Source: JADKAV01 sp963818505
Lineage (GTDB): Bacteria; Actinomycetota; Actinomycetes; S36-B12; UBA10799
Length of the DNA: 64,000 nucleotides
Direction of reading: 5' to 3'
NCBI GenBank assembly: GCA_963818505.1
Contig: CAWFSJ010000007.1
Coordinates: forward strand, 248,001-312,000
Shown one piece after another: positions 1 through 8,287 of the stretch. The translations under genes were made by a program, and so were the position numbers. The notes beneath the pieces were generated by a model that ran no database searches, was not told where the DNA came from, and worked only from the letters and a program-made list of their open reading frames with translations. Each line of letters starts with the position of its first letter. The stretch's first letter is position 1.

Positions 1-1139
1 ACCCAATCCCCGGCCAGAACCGCGCTGGCAAGTGAGACCTCGCCGGCCAGGACGACCGCGGCGCAGATCTCGGCCAGCGCATTGACCCTGCCCTGGCCGT
101 AGCAGCCCAGCAGTTCCAGGCATTCTCGTTGGGTGGGCAGCCCTGTACCTCCGCCCACGGTGGCCACGATGAGGGCGGGCAGGGTGATCGACCAGTAGTA
201 ATCGCCAGTCTCGGTGACCTGTGAATAGGTGATTGCCGTGTGCGACTCGGCAACGTTGGCAGCGTCCTGCCCTGTGGCGATGAACAACGCGGCCAACCCG
301 TTGGCGGCATGTGCGCCGAAGTTGGCGCTGCCGGCGAGAACTCCGCCGGCTTGACTGACTTGGCGCATCGTGAACAACTGCGCCGGCGTCACACCCATCT
401 GCTCCTCAAGCAGACCCGCGGGCAGGATCGCCTCGGCCACCACTCGTTTGCCACGTCCCCGCAGCACGTTGATCTGGGAGTGCTTCTTGTCAGTGTCGAT
501 GGCCCCGGACAAGACGTACCGAGGAGTCGCCGGATGGTTGGCCCGGATCCATTCGCAGGCCGCATGAGTGGCCCGGCCGACCATGTTCTGGCCGGCCGCG
601 TCGCCGGTCGTGTAGTCGAAGCGCAAGTAGAGCAACGGACCTACGTGGTACTGCTCGATCTCGATCAACTGCCCGACTGATGTGGTGCTCTGCGCAACGG
701 TCCGAATGGCGTCGAGGTTGTTCCGGATCCAGTTCGCCAACTCCCGGGCCGCGCGGGCATCCTCGAGTAAGAACACCGGTGCCCGCTGCATCCTGTCGTC
801 AACGACCGTGGTCTTGACGCCGCCGGCCTGGGTGAGCAGGCGCATGCCCCGGTTGTAGCTGGCGACGAGTGTGCCCTCGGTGGTCGCCATGGGAACGTAG
901 TAATCCCCTTCGGCATGCTCCCCGTCGATCCGCAATGGCCCGGCCAGGCCTATGGGCACCTGGGCGACGCCGATGAAGTTCTCGATGTTGCCCGGCAGCA
1001 CCGTGGGGTCGAACGAGAACGACCCGACGTGCGTCAAGTCGGCACCGGTCTGTTCCTGGGCGAATTCCCGCCGCCGCTGCGCCTGTTCGACGGTGTAGTC
1101 GTTGTCGGGGTCGCGGGGTACAGGTTCTCTGGTGCTCAC
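1..1139 (-). CDS. mvaA: Hydroxymethylglutaryl-CoA reductase, class I type (3' end cut by window edge)
   Basis: Reduces HMG-CoA to mevalonate with NADPH, the committed step of the mevalonate isoprenoid route. Reading from GTG at 1139 gives 379 open codons with the family motifs in order: ENFIGVAQVPIGLAGPL, MATTEGTLVAS, TGDAAGQNM, GRGKRVVAEA, ATGQDAANVAESH, and TVGGGTGLPTQ near the C-terminus. The protein is still open at base 1; by comparison with class I enzymes, only the last segment carrying the catalytic His of the flexible C-terminal tail is missing. There is no large membrane anchor, so it should be cytosolic. No other mevalonate gene is visible; partners may lie to the left. The family call is near certain; the gene symbol is by homology. 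Confidence 0.93.
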   Translation of the reverse strand, partial: MSTREPVPRDPDNDYTVEQAQRRREFAQEQTGADLTHVGSFSFDPTVLPGNIENFIGVAQVPIGLAGPLRIDGEHAEGDYYVPMATTEGTLVASYNRGMRLLTQAGGVKTTVVDDRMQRAPVFLLEDARAARELANWIRNNLDAIRTVAQSTTSVGQLIEIEQYHVGPLLYLRFDYTTGDAAGQNMVGRATHAACEWIRANHPATPRYVLSGAIDTDKKHSQINVLRGRGKRVVAEAILPAGLLEEQMGVTPAQLFTMRQVSQAGGVLAGSANFGAHAANGLAALFIATGQDAANVAESHTAITYSQVTETGDYYWSITLPALIVATVGGGTGLPTQRECLELLGCYGQGRVNALAEICAAVVLAGEVSLASAVLAGDW

Positions 1140-1215
1140 CCGACGAGCGTAACTGCGGTCAACCGCGACGTTCTGCCTGTTTCGGACCCTCGCTCGCGGG
1201 ATGCTTGACGTAAGT

Positions 1216-1223
1216 GGAGGAGG
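1216..1223 (+). promoter_or_regulatory. Ribosome-binding site deciding the start of the 1228 gene
   Basis: A GGAGGAGG run lies 4-5 nt before ATG 1228. It supports that start over the in-frame ATG at 1201, which has no such site. Confidence 0.7.
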
Positions 1224-1227
1224 GGCC

Positions 1228-1851
1228 ATGAACAACCCGGAGGCGACGCAGCAGGCGCTGGACATTCTGCGAATCGGCGACAACTACCAGTGGTACGTGA
1301 TCCCGATGCTGGCGCTGGTGATCTACGTCTATGCCAACGAATACGCCCAGCGGAACTGGAAGCCGATCGCCGCGGGCTTGGCGCTCTACGGCGTGCATTG
1401 GTTTTACGAGATCGCCAATGCGCTGATCCAGCACTTCAGCGGCCACGCGTTGTGGACGGTGCCGGAGGGCACGGCCTTCCTGCTGCTGGTCGGGGTCGGC
1501 GTGGAGTTGAGCCTGATGTTCGCCATCGCGGGCTTGGTGATGAGCAAGTTCCTGCCCGCTGATCCGGCGATGAAGATCCTGGGGATCCCCAACCGGTGGG
1601 TCTTCGCTGTCGGCAACGCGGCCTTCTTCGCGATCTTCGAGATCTTCCTGGCGATGACGCCGACGTTCGTGTGGGTGTACCCGTGGTGGGGCGCCTTCCC
1701 CGTGTTCGTGCTGGTCTACATCCCGTTCTTCCTGGCCGCGTTCCTGGTCCACGACATGCCTGCGCGCCGACAGGTTCGCGTCATCGGCACGATCTTCGCG
1801 ATTGACGCCCTCATGTTGGCGGTGTTCGCCGGACTGCTGGGCTGGATCTGA
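1228..1851 (+). CDS. Hypothetical multi-pass membrane protein
   Basis: A 207-residue protein with about six hydrophobic segments and no recognised domain. Segments are roughly at residues 20-37, 47-63, 80-108, 122-143, 148-170 and 183-206, separated by short loops. Aromatic residues are frequent in the loops (HWFYE, WVYPWW). The start at 1228 is chosen for its strong upstream RBS. It is transcribed away from the HMG-CoA reductase and ends 4 bp from the convergent permease gene. I do not recognise the family and cannot assign a function beyond the membrane location. Confidence 0.8.
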   Translation: MNNPEATQQALDILRIGDNYQWYVIPMLALVIYVYANEYAQRNWKPIAAGLALYGVHWFYEIANALIQHFSGHALWTVPEGTAFLLLVGVGVELSLMFAIAGLVMSKFLPADPAMKILGIPNRWVFAVGNAAFFAIFEIFLAMTPTFVWVYPWWGAFPVFVLVYIPFFLAAFLVHDMPARRQVRVIGTIFAIDALMLAVFAGLLGWI

Positions 1852-1855
1852 GGCG

Positions 1856-3661
1856 TCAGAACGGCCAGACGACAGGCACCCAGAAGATGCCGACGATCCC
1901 GAACAGCACCACGAGGGGTAACCCCAGTCGCCAGTAGTCCCCGAAGCGGTAGCCGGCCGGTCCCATGACCATCATGTTCGCGGGCGTAGCCACCGGGGTC
2001 AGGAATGCCACAGCGGCGCCGACGCACAACGTCATAAGGACGGGCTGGGGGGAGATCTGCAGTTGAGCCGCCGCCGATACCGCAATAGGAATCATGACGA
2101 GCGCGGTTGCTGTGTTGCTGATCAGTTGTCCGAACACCACCGTGATCAAGAAGATCGCCGCGATAAGGGCTGTAGGGCCAGCACCACCCACCAGGTCCAC
2201 GATCCCCCCTGCCACGAGTTCGCCGGCCCCTGAATTGGTCACGGCGGTCGCCATCGGGATCATGCCGGCGACGAGCAAGACCGTGGTCCAGGAGATGCCC
2301 CGGTAGGCCTGTTGAACGGTGACGACCCGGAACAGCACCATGGCCAGTGCCGCGGTGAGCGCAGCGACCACGGGCGGCACGAAGCCGGTCGCCAGAGCCA
2401 CGACCATGCCGAGAAGGATGATGATCGCTGCCAATGAACCCCGCCCCAGGGGAACGGTCTGCCGGCGGACGATCTCCGGTGCGTTGACCACGAGCAGGTG
2501 GTGGGCATTGGTTGCCGCGTCCAGGGCGCTCCAGGGGCCCTCGACCAGCAACGCGTCTCCGGCCTCGACGCGAGTCGGTTGTGGGCCCAGGTCCTGTCCA
2601 CCTCGCGTGATCGCCAGGACGATCAGCGAGCCTTCGATCACCATGCTGGGCTGCAGTTCGGCGCCGACGTGCACGGACCTAGGGGGAACCAGGACCTCGG
2701 CGGCCCCGAAATCCTTGCTGAGCAGATCCCGCTCAATATCGGCCGCGGTCCTGGCCCGCTCGACTTCGAGCCCGTGATCCTGGGCATACCTTGATGCAAC
2801 GTCGGGGTCGCCCACCACCGTCAGCCGGTCACCGATTTCGAGGTGGCCCTGCGATGATGGGCGGTCCGCAGCACCGTCCAACACCGTGATGATGCGCAGG
2901 CCCGCATACCCCGTCAAGTCCCACCGCGATCGCAGATGTCCGAGCAGGGTCGAGTCTGCGTTCACCCGCAGATGTATCACGTTGTCCAGGGAGTAGTCAC
3001 GCACCAGAGTGCTCGCCAGCCCGGACAGGTCAGGGGGCAGTTGCTGGCTGCGCCGTTCGGGAATCAGCCGGTTGCTGAGCAGCAGGACGATCGCGATGGT
3101 GCCTGCGACCAAAGGGAGCCCCACAATGGAGAACTCCGCGAACCCGAATGCGCCGACTCCGGCGTCCTCAGCGGCCTCGGAAATCACGATGTTGACGGGG
3201 CTGCCGGTGAGCAGCAGCATGCCGCCGGCGCTGCCCGCGAACGCCAAAGGCATGAGCAGCCGAGATGGCTGGAAGGACTGCCGCAAGGCCATCACGACCA
3301 CCATCGGGACGAGAGTGGCCACAGTCCCGTTCAAGCCGATCAGGGCGGTGAGACCGGCTGCCAGCAGCATGGTCCACAGGAGCAGCCGCTGTGCCCCCGG
3401 GCCAGCGCGGCTGACCAGGGACTGGCCCACCCAGGTTGTGACGCCGCTGGCATCCAGGCCCTCGGACACGACGAACAGGGCCGCGATCAGGATCACGGCC
3501 GGGTCGCCGAACCCTGCGAGGGCCTCGGGAAGGGTGAGTACCCCCAGCGCGAAGAGCGCCAGGGCCGACCCCATCGCCACAAGCTCGACGGGCAGCCGGT
3601 TCCAGACGAATAGCACCACCACTGCACCCAGTGTCAGCAGCGTCAGCGCCTCGGCAGTCAT
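1856..3661 (-). CDS. SLC13/DASS-type permease with two RCK_C (TrkA-C) domains
   Basis: A probable sodium- or proton-coupled anion symporter of the SLC13/ArsB superfamily. The 601-residue protein has an N-terminal membrane half (about 1-200), a soluble middle (about 210-390) that looks like two TrkA-C/RCK_C repeats (LRVNADSTLLGHL..., VLVPPRSVHVGAEL...), and a C-terminal membrane half (about 400-601) with the family-like GQLISNTATALVMIPIA. This is the architecture of YfbS-like and SAC1/SdcS-related permeases. The substrate (sulfate, dicarboxylate or other anion) cannot be told. The gene is monocistronic and convergent with the upstream membrane gene. Confidence 0.88.
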   Translation of the reverse strand: MTAEALTLLTLGAVVVLFVWNRLPVELVAMGSALALFALGVLTLPEALAGFGDPAVILIAALFVVSEGLDASGVTTWVGQSLVSRAGPGAQRLLLWTMLLAAGLTALIGLNGTVATLVPMVVVMALRQSFQPSRLLMPLAFAGSAGGMLLLTGSPVNIVISEAAEDAGVGAFGFAEFSIVGLPLVAGTIAIVLLLSNRLIPERRSQQLPPDLSGLASTLVRDYSLDNVIHLRVNADSTLLGHLRSRWDLTGYAGLRIITVLDGAADRPSSQGHLEIGDRLTVVGDPDVASRYAQDHGLEVERARTAADIERDLLSKDFGAAEVLVPPRSVHVGAELQPSMVIEGSLIVLAITRGGQDLGPQPTRVEAGDALLVEGPWSALDAATNAHHLLVVNAPEIVRRQTVPLGRGSLAAIIILLGMVVALATGFVPPVVAALTAALAMVLFRVVTVQQAYRGISWTTVLLVAGMIPMATAVTNSGAGELVAGGIVDLVGGAGPTALIAAIFLITVVFGQLISNTATALVMIPIAVSAAAQLQISPQPVLMTLCVGAAVAFLTPVATPANMMVMGPAGYRFGDYWRLGLPLVVLFGIVGIFWVPVVWPF

Positions 3662-3786
3662 GGCGTGAGCCGGCAGGCGATGCCGTGTGTTGGTTCTGAA
3701 TGCATTCGCTCACGCTACTTGTGCACAACCGTGATGGCGCTGCGACAAAGTTGTCAGACCCCCCTGTTTGACTCCTGCCATCGACG

Positions 3787-3792
3787 AGGGAG
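3787..3792 (+). promoter_or_regulatory. Shine-Dalgarno of the MoxR operon
   Basis: GGGAGG lies 6 nt before ATG 3799 and fixes the start of the first gene of the three-gene operon. Confidence 0.6.
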
Positions 3793-3798
3793 GCGGAC

Positions 3799-4914
3799 AT
3801 GGCTAGGGACAGGCAGTCTTACGAGGCGGTTCTGAAAGCGGTTGGGGTGTGCGTCGCCGCGCGCATCCCGTTTCTACTGTGGGGGGACCCCGGCGCTGGG
3901 AAGACCGCGGTCGTGGAGTCGGCATCGCAGTGCGGTTGGCACGTGGAGACACTGATCTGCTCGCACTACGAGCCCTCGGATTTCGCTGGGCTGCCGATCG
4001 TCAACGGCGACCGTGTGACTTTGGCTCCCCCCGGTTGGGCGTCCAGGGTCGCGGAGCAGCCGAAGCACTCGATCGTCTTCTTCGACGAGTGGACGACGGC
4101 CTCCCCGGCCGTGCAGGCCGCGGCGTTGCGACCGTTGACACACGGGCAGGTCGGCGCGCTGCAGTTGCCCGAGCGAGTCTCGTTCGGCGCGGCCGCGAAC
4201 CCTGCGGACGTGGCCGCTTCGGGCTGGGAGTTGGCGGCACCGACGGCCAATCGTTTCGTGCACTTCGAGTGGGGCATGCCCCTAGAGGTTTACGCGGAGT
4301 CAATCGTCACTGGCGACTGGCCGGTGATGCCCGTGCCGGATCTGCCAGCGGATCTCGACGCACTGGTGTCGGCGAGGCGGGGGCTGGTGGCTGGATTCCT
4401 GCGTACCCGAGGGGGTCAGTTGTCGTCGATCCCGAAGGACGCCTCCAGTCGCGGACGAGCCTTTCCAACGCCGCGGACGTGGGACTACGCAGCCAGGTTG
4501 CTGGCCGTCGCCGATCACGCGGGTGCTGGCCAGGAGGTCGCCCGGCTGCTGGTGTACGGGGCTGTGGGAGCGCCCGTCGGCCATGAGTTCCTCACCTGGG
4601 TTGGTGCCCTGGATCTGCCGGATCCGGAGGATCTGCTGGCCGACCCGCTCGGTGACGCGCTGAAGGGATTGCGCCCGGATCGTGTCCACGTCGCCCTGCA
4701 GGGTGTACTGGCCGCTTACTCGAGCAAGCCGACGTCGGGTCGTTGGACTGCGGCGATGGGGGTGTGCGTCGGAGCAGCCCAGCACTCGAGTCTGGACTCG
4801 GCTGTGCCTGTGGTGCGGGCGCTGCTGAGGCCGGGCAGACGTCCTGCCGGGGCGGACCTGCCGCCCGGCTTGACGGTCTTCGCCCCTGCCTTGCAGTTGG
4901 CTGGGCTGCTGTGA
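3799..4914 (+). CDS. MoxR-type AAA+ ATPase
   Basis: A 371-residue MoxR-family AAA+ ATPase. Walker A is GDPGAGKT (29-36) and Walker B is IVFFDE (92-97), followed by a sensor-like FGAAANPADVAASGWEL stretch where MoxR proteins read out ATP state. MoxR ATPases act as chaperones or remodellers that work with a VWA-domain partner, often to insert metals or activate a complex. The next gene encodes just such a VWA protein and overlaps this one by 4 bp (GTGA), so the two are translationally coupled. The C-terminal third (about 240-371) is less conserved and probably binds the partner. Its true client is unknown. Confidence 0.92.
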   Translation: MARDRQSYEAVLKAVGVCVAARIPFLLWGDPGAGKTAVVESASQCGWHVETLICSHYEPSDFAGLPIVNGDRVTLAPPGWASRVAEQPKHSIVFFDEWTTASPAVQAAALRPLTHGQVGALQLPERVSFGAAANPADVAASGWELAAPTANRFVHFEWGMPLEVYAESIVTGDWPVMPVPDLPADLDALVSARRGLVAGFLRTRGGQLSSIPKDASSRGRAFPTPRTWDYAARLLAVADHAGAGQEVARLLVYGAVGAPVGHEFLTWVGALDLPDPEDLLADPLGDALKGLRPDRVHVALQGVLAAYSSKPTSGRWTAAMGVCVGAAQHSSLDSAVPVVRALLRPGRRPAGADLPPGLTVFAPALQLAGLL

Positions 4915-6140
4915 ATGAGTGGGCTGGCGATGTCAGCGACCGGTTGGCGGCCGCCAAACTCTGGCTGGTGTCGCAAGCGGCCGGGGATCTGCCCTACTTG
5001 TCATCAGCGGTGTACTCCCTGGCGACTGTGCGAACCGAACGGGTGGCCGTGATGTCCAGCGACCCGTATTGGCGGCTGTACGTGAATCCCATGTGGGTTC
5101 TCGCAACGGACATCGAGGCTGTCGCTGTCGAGTTGGCCCACCAGGTGTGGCATCTGCTGGCCGACCATGCTGGGCGAGCCGGCGACGCGGGAGTAGCCCA
5201 GGCCACCCGGGATCGCTGGAAGCTGGCCAGCGACATCTCCGTGGAGGAGGTTCTCCCATGGCCCGTGGCCGGGCTGACTTCTGCGCAGTCTTTGTTCTTC
5301 GAGCCCAACCTCTCGGCCGAGCAGTACTACTTGCGGCTGCGCGCCCGGCCAGTGACTGAGCAACCGCTGGGTTCGGACCCGGACCAGACGTGCGGCAGCG
5401 GCTGTGACGGGATGCCTCGCGCCCACGACGTGCCACCCGGCGATGCGCAGACGCCCGGATTGTCGACCCAGGCAGCCGAAGCAATTCGCAAGATTGTTGC
5501 CATCGAGTTCCGTGAGCACCAGGCCACACGCGGCACGGTACCCGGGGAGTGGGGGCGGTGGGTCGCGAACATCCTCGAGCCCGTGGTGGCGTGGAACCAG
5601 GTGTTGCACGCGGCCGTGCGCCGGGGCATCGGCTGGGGACAGGGTCAGGTCGACTACACGTACTCGCGCATCTCGAGGCGCCAACATGCGGTGGGCTCGG
5701 CAATCGTGCCTGCCATGCGAAGACCCGTCCCAGCCGTCGCGGTGGTGATCGACACCTCCGGCAGTATCGACGACGGTCTGCTCTCACAGGCCATGGGTGA
5801 GGTCAAGTCGGTGCTGTCGTCGTTGGCAGTGCCGGATAGCAACGTCACCGTCCTGGCCGTGGATGCCGCTGTGCAGACGGTTCAGCGGATCCGCGATGTT
5901 CGCGAGGTGAAACTGGCCGGGGGTGGTGGGACGGACATGACCGTCGGGATCGACGCGGCACTGGCCAACAAGCCCTCACCACAGAGCATCATCGTGCTCA
6001 CCGACGGGTACACGCCATGGCCGGACACGCCATCACCCGTGCCGCTCATCGCGGGGGTACTGGGCAGGGTGCGCGACCAGCTCCCGGCGACGCCGGATTG
6101 GGTTCAGCGTGTTGAGGTGGTGCCCGATGGTTTTGGCTGA
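4911..6140 (+). CDS. VWA protein with DUF2201-like metallopeptidase region (Glu of HExxH replaced)
   Basis: A 409-residue partner of the MoxR ATPase. The N-terminal part resembles the putative metallopeptidase domain found with VWA-like DUF2201 proteins, but the expected HExxH reads HQVWH (77-81), so both His remain while the catalytic Glu is Gln (codon CAG). The C-terminal VWA domain (about 270-405) keeps a complete MIDAS site: DTSGS (281-285), Thr341 in GGGGTD and Asp365 in LTDGY. A Cys pair (CGSGC, 161-165) lies in the linker. GTG 4911 overlaps the ATPase stop; longer starts would run into the ATPase gene. It is probably the metal-binding substrate adaptor of the ATPase, perhaps a non-catalytic pseudo-protease. 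Confidence 0.88.
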   Translation: MNEWAGDVSDRLAAAKLWLVSQAAGDLPYLSSAVYSLATVRTERVAVMSSDPYWRLYVNPMWVLATDIEAVAVELAHQVWHLLADHAGRAGDAGVAQATRDRWKLASDISVEEVLPWPVAGLTSAQSLFFEPNLSAEQYYLRLRARPVTEQPLGSDPDQTCGSGCDGMPRAHDVPPGDAQTPGLSTQAAEAIRKIVAIEFREHQATRGTVPGEWGRWVANILEPVVAWNQVLHAAVRRGIGWGQGQVDYTYSRISRRQHAVGSAIVPAMRRPVPAVAVVIDTSGSIDDGLLSQAMGEVKSVLSSLAVPDSNVTVLAVDAAVQTVQRIRDVREVKLAGGGGTDMTVGIDAALANKPSPQSIIVLTDGYTPWPDTPSPVPLIAGVLGRVRDQLPATPDWVQRVEVVPDGFG

Positions 6141-7188
6141 GGTCAGACTGCCGAAGTCGATCACCGTTTCGGTCAGGTGTCGCACAGCACGCAACAGTGC
6201 CAAGGGTTCGCGGCGCCATCCAGTGACTCTGCACCCCGACGGGACGATCGAGACCGGCCACGATCTGGAACAGGAGCGGATCCTCGCCGCGCTGGGCGGG
6301 TATCTCTCGTGCCTGGAAATGGTGGATACGGCAGCGCCTGCTTTCCTCACGTGGTTCGCGCACCAGCAACGACTCGTGCCACGGCCCATCAGGGCGGCTC
6401 ATCAGGGAGCGCCGTGGCATGCGGTGGAGCGCGCATCGTGCTGTCCCCGCAAGGGTTTCCGCACCCCGCAGGAGGCGGCGGCGCACGTGCGGGAGCCCAA
6501 GCACGCCGCGCTGCTGCACGGTGCGCACGCTCGACAGGTGATGGAGTTGACCAGCGGGGTCGGTGGCCTGGACCCGCCGGAGATGCCCGGCGATCCCTGG
6601 GCAACCCTGTGGGAATGTGGAATGCATCCCGACGAGGTCGACCGGATCTCGCTGGAGTTGGACCTGGATGATCCGCTGCCAGTCGGGTTCTACCTCGGCG
6701 TGATGGCCAACGAGCCGGATTTCGAGTGGCTCGTGTCCACGATGCGCGCTCTGCCGCTCGAACCCAGGTCGATCGTCTGGCTGGCCTGGACCTACCGCCA
6801 ACTCGACCGGGAACAAATGGACTTGCGCGCGCAGTGGCTGGCTACCGGCGTCATGGACCGCCTAGTCCTGCCGCTCATGCAATCGCCCTATTCGATCCAG
6901 GACGTGGAGCTCTTCGCACGCTACTGGCGCGTGAGTTTCACGACCGCCGCGATGACGATTCTCGAGTGGCCAAGGACCGGATTGAGTCCGCGTGTCGAGC
7001 ACCTGACCGGCGATCGGTTCAACCACCTCGGTGTACCGCCCCAGCCGCCCACACCCCAAGCGCGTCGCCGACTACGGGACCTGCTCGACGATGACGCCTA
7101 CACCGAAGAGCAACTGGCAATTGCGTTGTCGATCTTCGGATCCGTGGGCATGGCAGCCCGGGGACTGGAATGGGGGATACCGAGGTAG
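6127..7188 (+). CDS. Unknown third protein of the MoxR-VWA operon
   Basis: A 353-residue soluble protein that I do not recognise. ATG 6127 lies inside the end of the VWA gene (14-bp overlap), with GAGGTGG 7 nt upstream. Visible features are a His/Cys-rich stretch around residues 95-135 (two adjacent Cys, several His), an acidic middle (DEVDRISLELDLDD), and a helical C-terminal half with many Trp and Leu. No signal peptide or membrane segment is seen. Coupling to MoxR and VWA genes suggests it is the client or a regulator of the pair, as in the three-part MoxR-VWA arrangements described for conflict and maturation systems. This is inference from context only. Confidence 0.78.
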   Translation: MVLAEVRLPKSITVSVRCRTARNSAKGSRRHPVTLHPDGTIETGHDLEQERILAALGGYLSCLEMVDTAAPAFLTWFAHQQRLVPRPIRAAHQGAPWHAVERASCCPRKGFRTPQEAAAHVREPKHAALLHGAHARQVMELTSGVGGLDPPEMPGDPWATLWECGMHPDEVDRISLELDLDDPLPVGFYLGVMANEPDFEWLVSTMRALPLEPRSIVWLAWTYRQLDREQMDLRAQWLATGVMDRLVLPLMQSPYSIQDVELFARYWRVSFTTAAMTILEWPRTGLSPRVEHLTGDRFNHLGVPPQPPTPQARRRLRDLLDDDAYTEEQLAIALSIFGSVGMAARGLEWGIPR

Positions 7189-7207
7189 GCCTGCAGGGCC
7201 GCGGCCA

Positions 7208-8278
7208 TCAATGGTCGGCAAGACCGTCCAGGGCTGCGGCTACGAGCCGCCCGAGAGTCGGCAGGTGGTACCCGCCCTCTTGGACTGCAACGACCGGAAC
7301 CCCGATGGCCCCGACCTGCTGGGCAGCTGACCGGTACCCGTCCACGCTGACCCGTAGCGGGCTCTCGGGGTCGTCGGCCGCGGCGTCCACACCGAGGGAG
7401 AGCACCACAGCGCTCGGGTCGAACCGGGAGACCACCTCGATTGCCGTCCCGATGGCAGCCAGCCACCCCTGGTCGCCGGTGCCTTCAGGAAGGGGCAGAT
7501 TCAGGTTGGCGCCCTCGCCGGCTCCGCGGCCGGTCTCGTCGGCGAACCCGAGGTAGTGCGGGAACCAGCCCGCACCGGGGTCGACGTGCACCGAAACCAC
7601 CAGCACGTCGCGACGGTCGTAGAAGATTGACTGCGTGCCGTTGGCGTGGTGCGCATCGAGGTCGAGAACCGCCACCCGGTCGTGACCGGCCGACCGCAAC
7701 GCCTGCGCCGCGATCGCGGCGTTGTTGAGATAGCAGGACCCTCCGAAGGCGTCGCGCGTGACGTGATGACCCGGGGGGCGGCATGCGGCGTATGCGGCCG
7801 GTGCCCCTGCGCACACCAGATCCACCGCGGTCAGTGCCGCGTCAGCCGCTGCCCGGGCGGCGGGATACGTTCCAGGACCGACCAGCGTCATCGTGTCGTA
7901 GCAGAAGCGGCCGGCAAGAGCATGTGCGGCGGTGGGTGTGCGCAGTGCCAGCCCGGCCAGCAACCCGGGCGTTGGGAACAGGTAGCCCACCACTTCGTTC
8001 TGTCCAGGATCAGACGGGAAGCCCGCGGCGACCCACCGTTTGTACGCCTGTGCCAGGTATTCCAGCAGCGCGGCGTCGTGGACGGCCAGCACGGGTTCGT
8101 CCCCGTGGGCGGCAGCGGGGACGAATGGGTGACCGGCCTCGGTCAACGCTGCCCGGATGGCCTCAAGCCGCTCGGGTACCTCGGTGCCGGGGGTTCGGAC
8201 CCCCACCCAGATCTCGCCGCCCGCAACGTGCTGCAGGCAGTCGTCCGACCAGACCACAGGCACCCTCATGTGCGGCAT
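7208..8278 (-). CDS. Histone-deacetylase-family amidohydrolase (acetylpolyamine/acetoin-utilisation type)
   Basis: A zinc-dependent deacetylase of the HDAC/AcuC/AphA superfamily, 356 residues, which removes acyl groups from amines such as acetylpolyamines or acetyl-lysine. Key motifs are RPPGHH (His-His charge relay), LDLDAHHANGTQ (Asp and His zinc ligands), SLGVDA (second Asp ligand) and EGGYH (catalytic Tyr), so the active site appears complete. ATG 8278 is used; an in-frame ATG at 8269 is an alternative. It is divergent from the P1-family peptidase with only 9 bp between start codons, so the two promoters overlap each other's coding regions. The real substrate is not determinable. Confidence 0.9.
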   Translation of the reverse strand: MPHMRVPVVWSDDCLQHVAGGEIWVGVRTPGTEVPERLEAIRAALTEAGHPFVPAAAHGDEPVLAVHDAALLEYLAQAYKRWVAAGFPSDPGQNEVVGYLFPTPGLLAGLALRTPTAAHALAGRFCYDTMTLVGPGTYPAARAAADAALTAVDLVCAGAPAAYAACRPPGHHVTRDAFGGSCYLNNAAIAAQALRSAGHDRVAVLDLDAHHANGTQSIFYDRRDVLVVSVHVDPGAGWFPHYLGFADETGRGAGEGANLNLPLPEGTGDQGWLAAIGTAIEVVSRFDPSAVVLSLGVDAAADDPESPLRVSVDGYRSAAQQVGAIGVPVVAVQEGGYHLPTLGRLVAAALDGLADH

Positions 8279-8281
8279 GAT
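8276..8281 (+). promoter_or_regulatory. -10 box (CATGAT) of a probably leaderless P1 peptidase mRNA
   Basis: CATGAT ends 6 nt before ATG 8288. The same 6-nt spacing precedes many starts in this window. The box lies over the first codon of the divergent deacetylase gene. Confidence 0.45.
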
Positions 8282-8287
8282 GCCACC

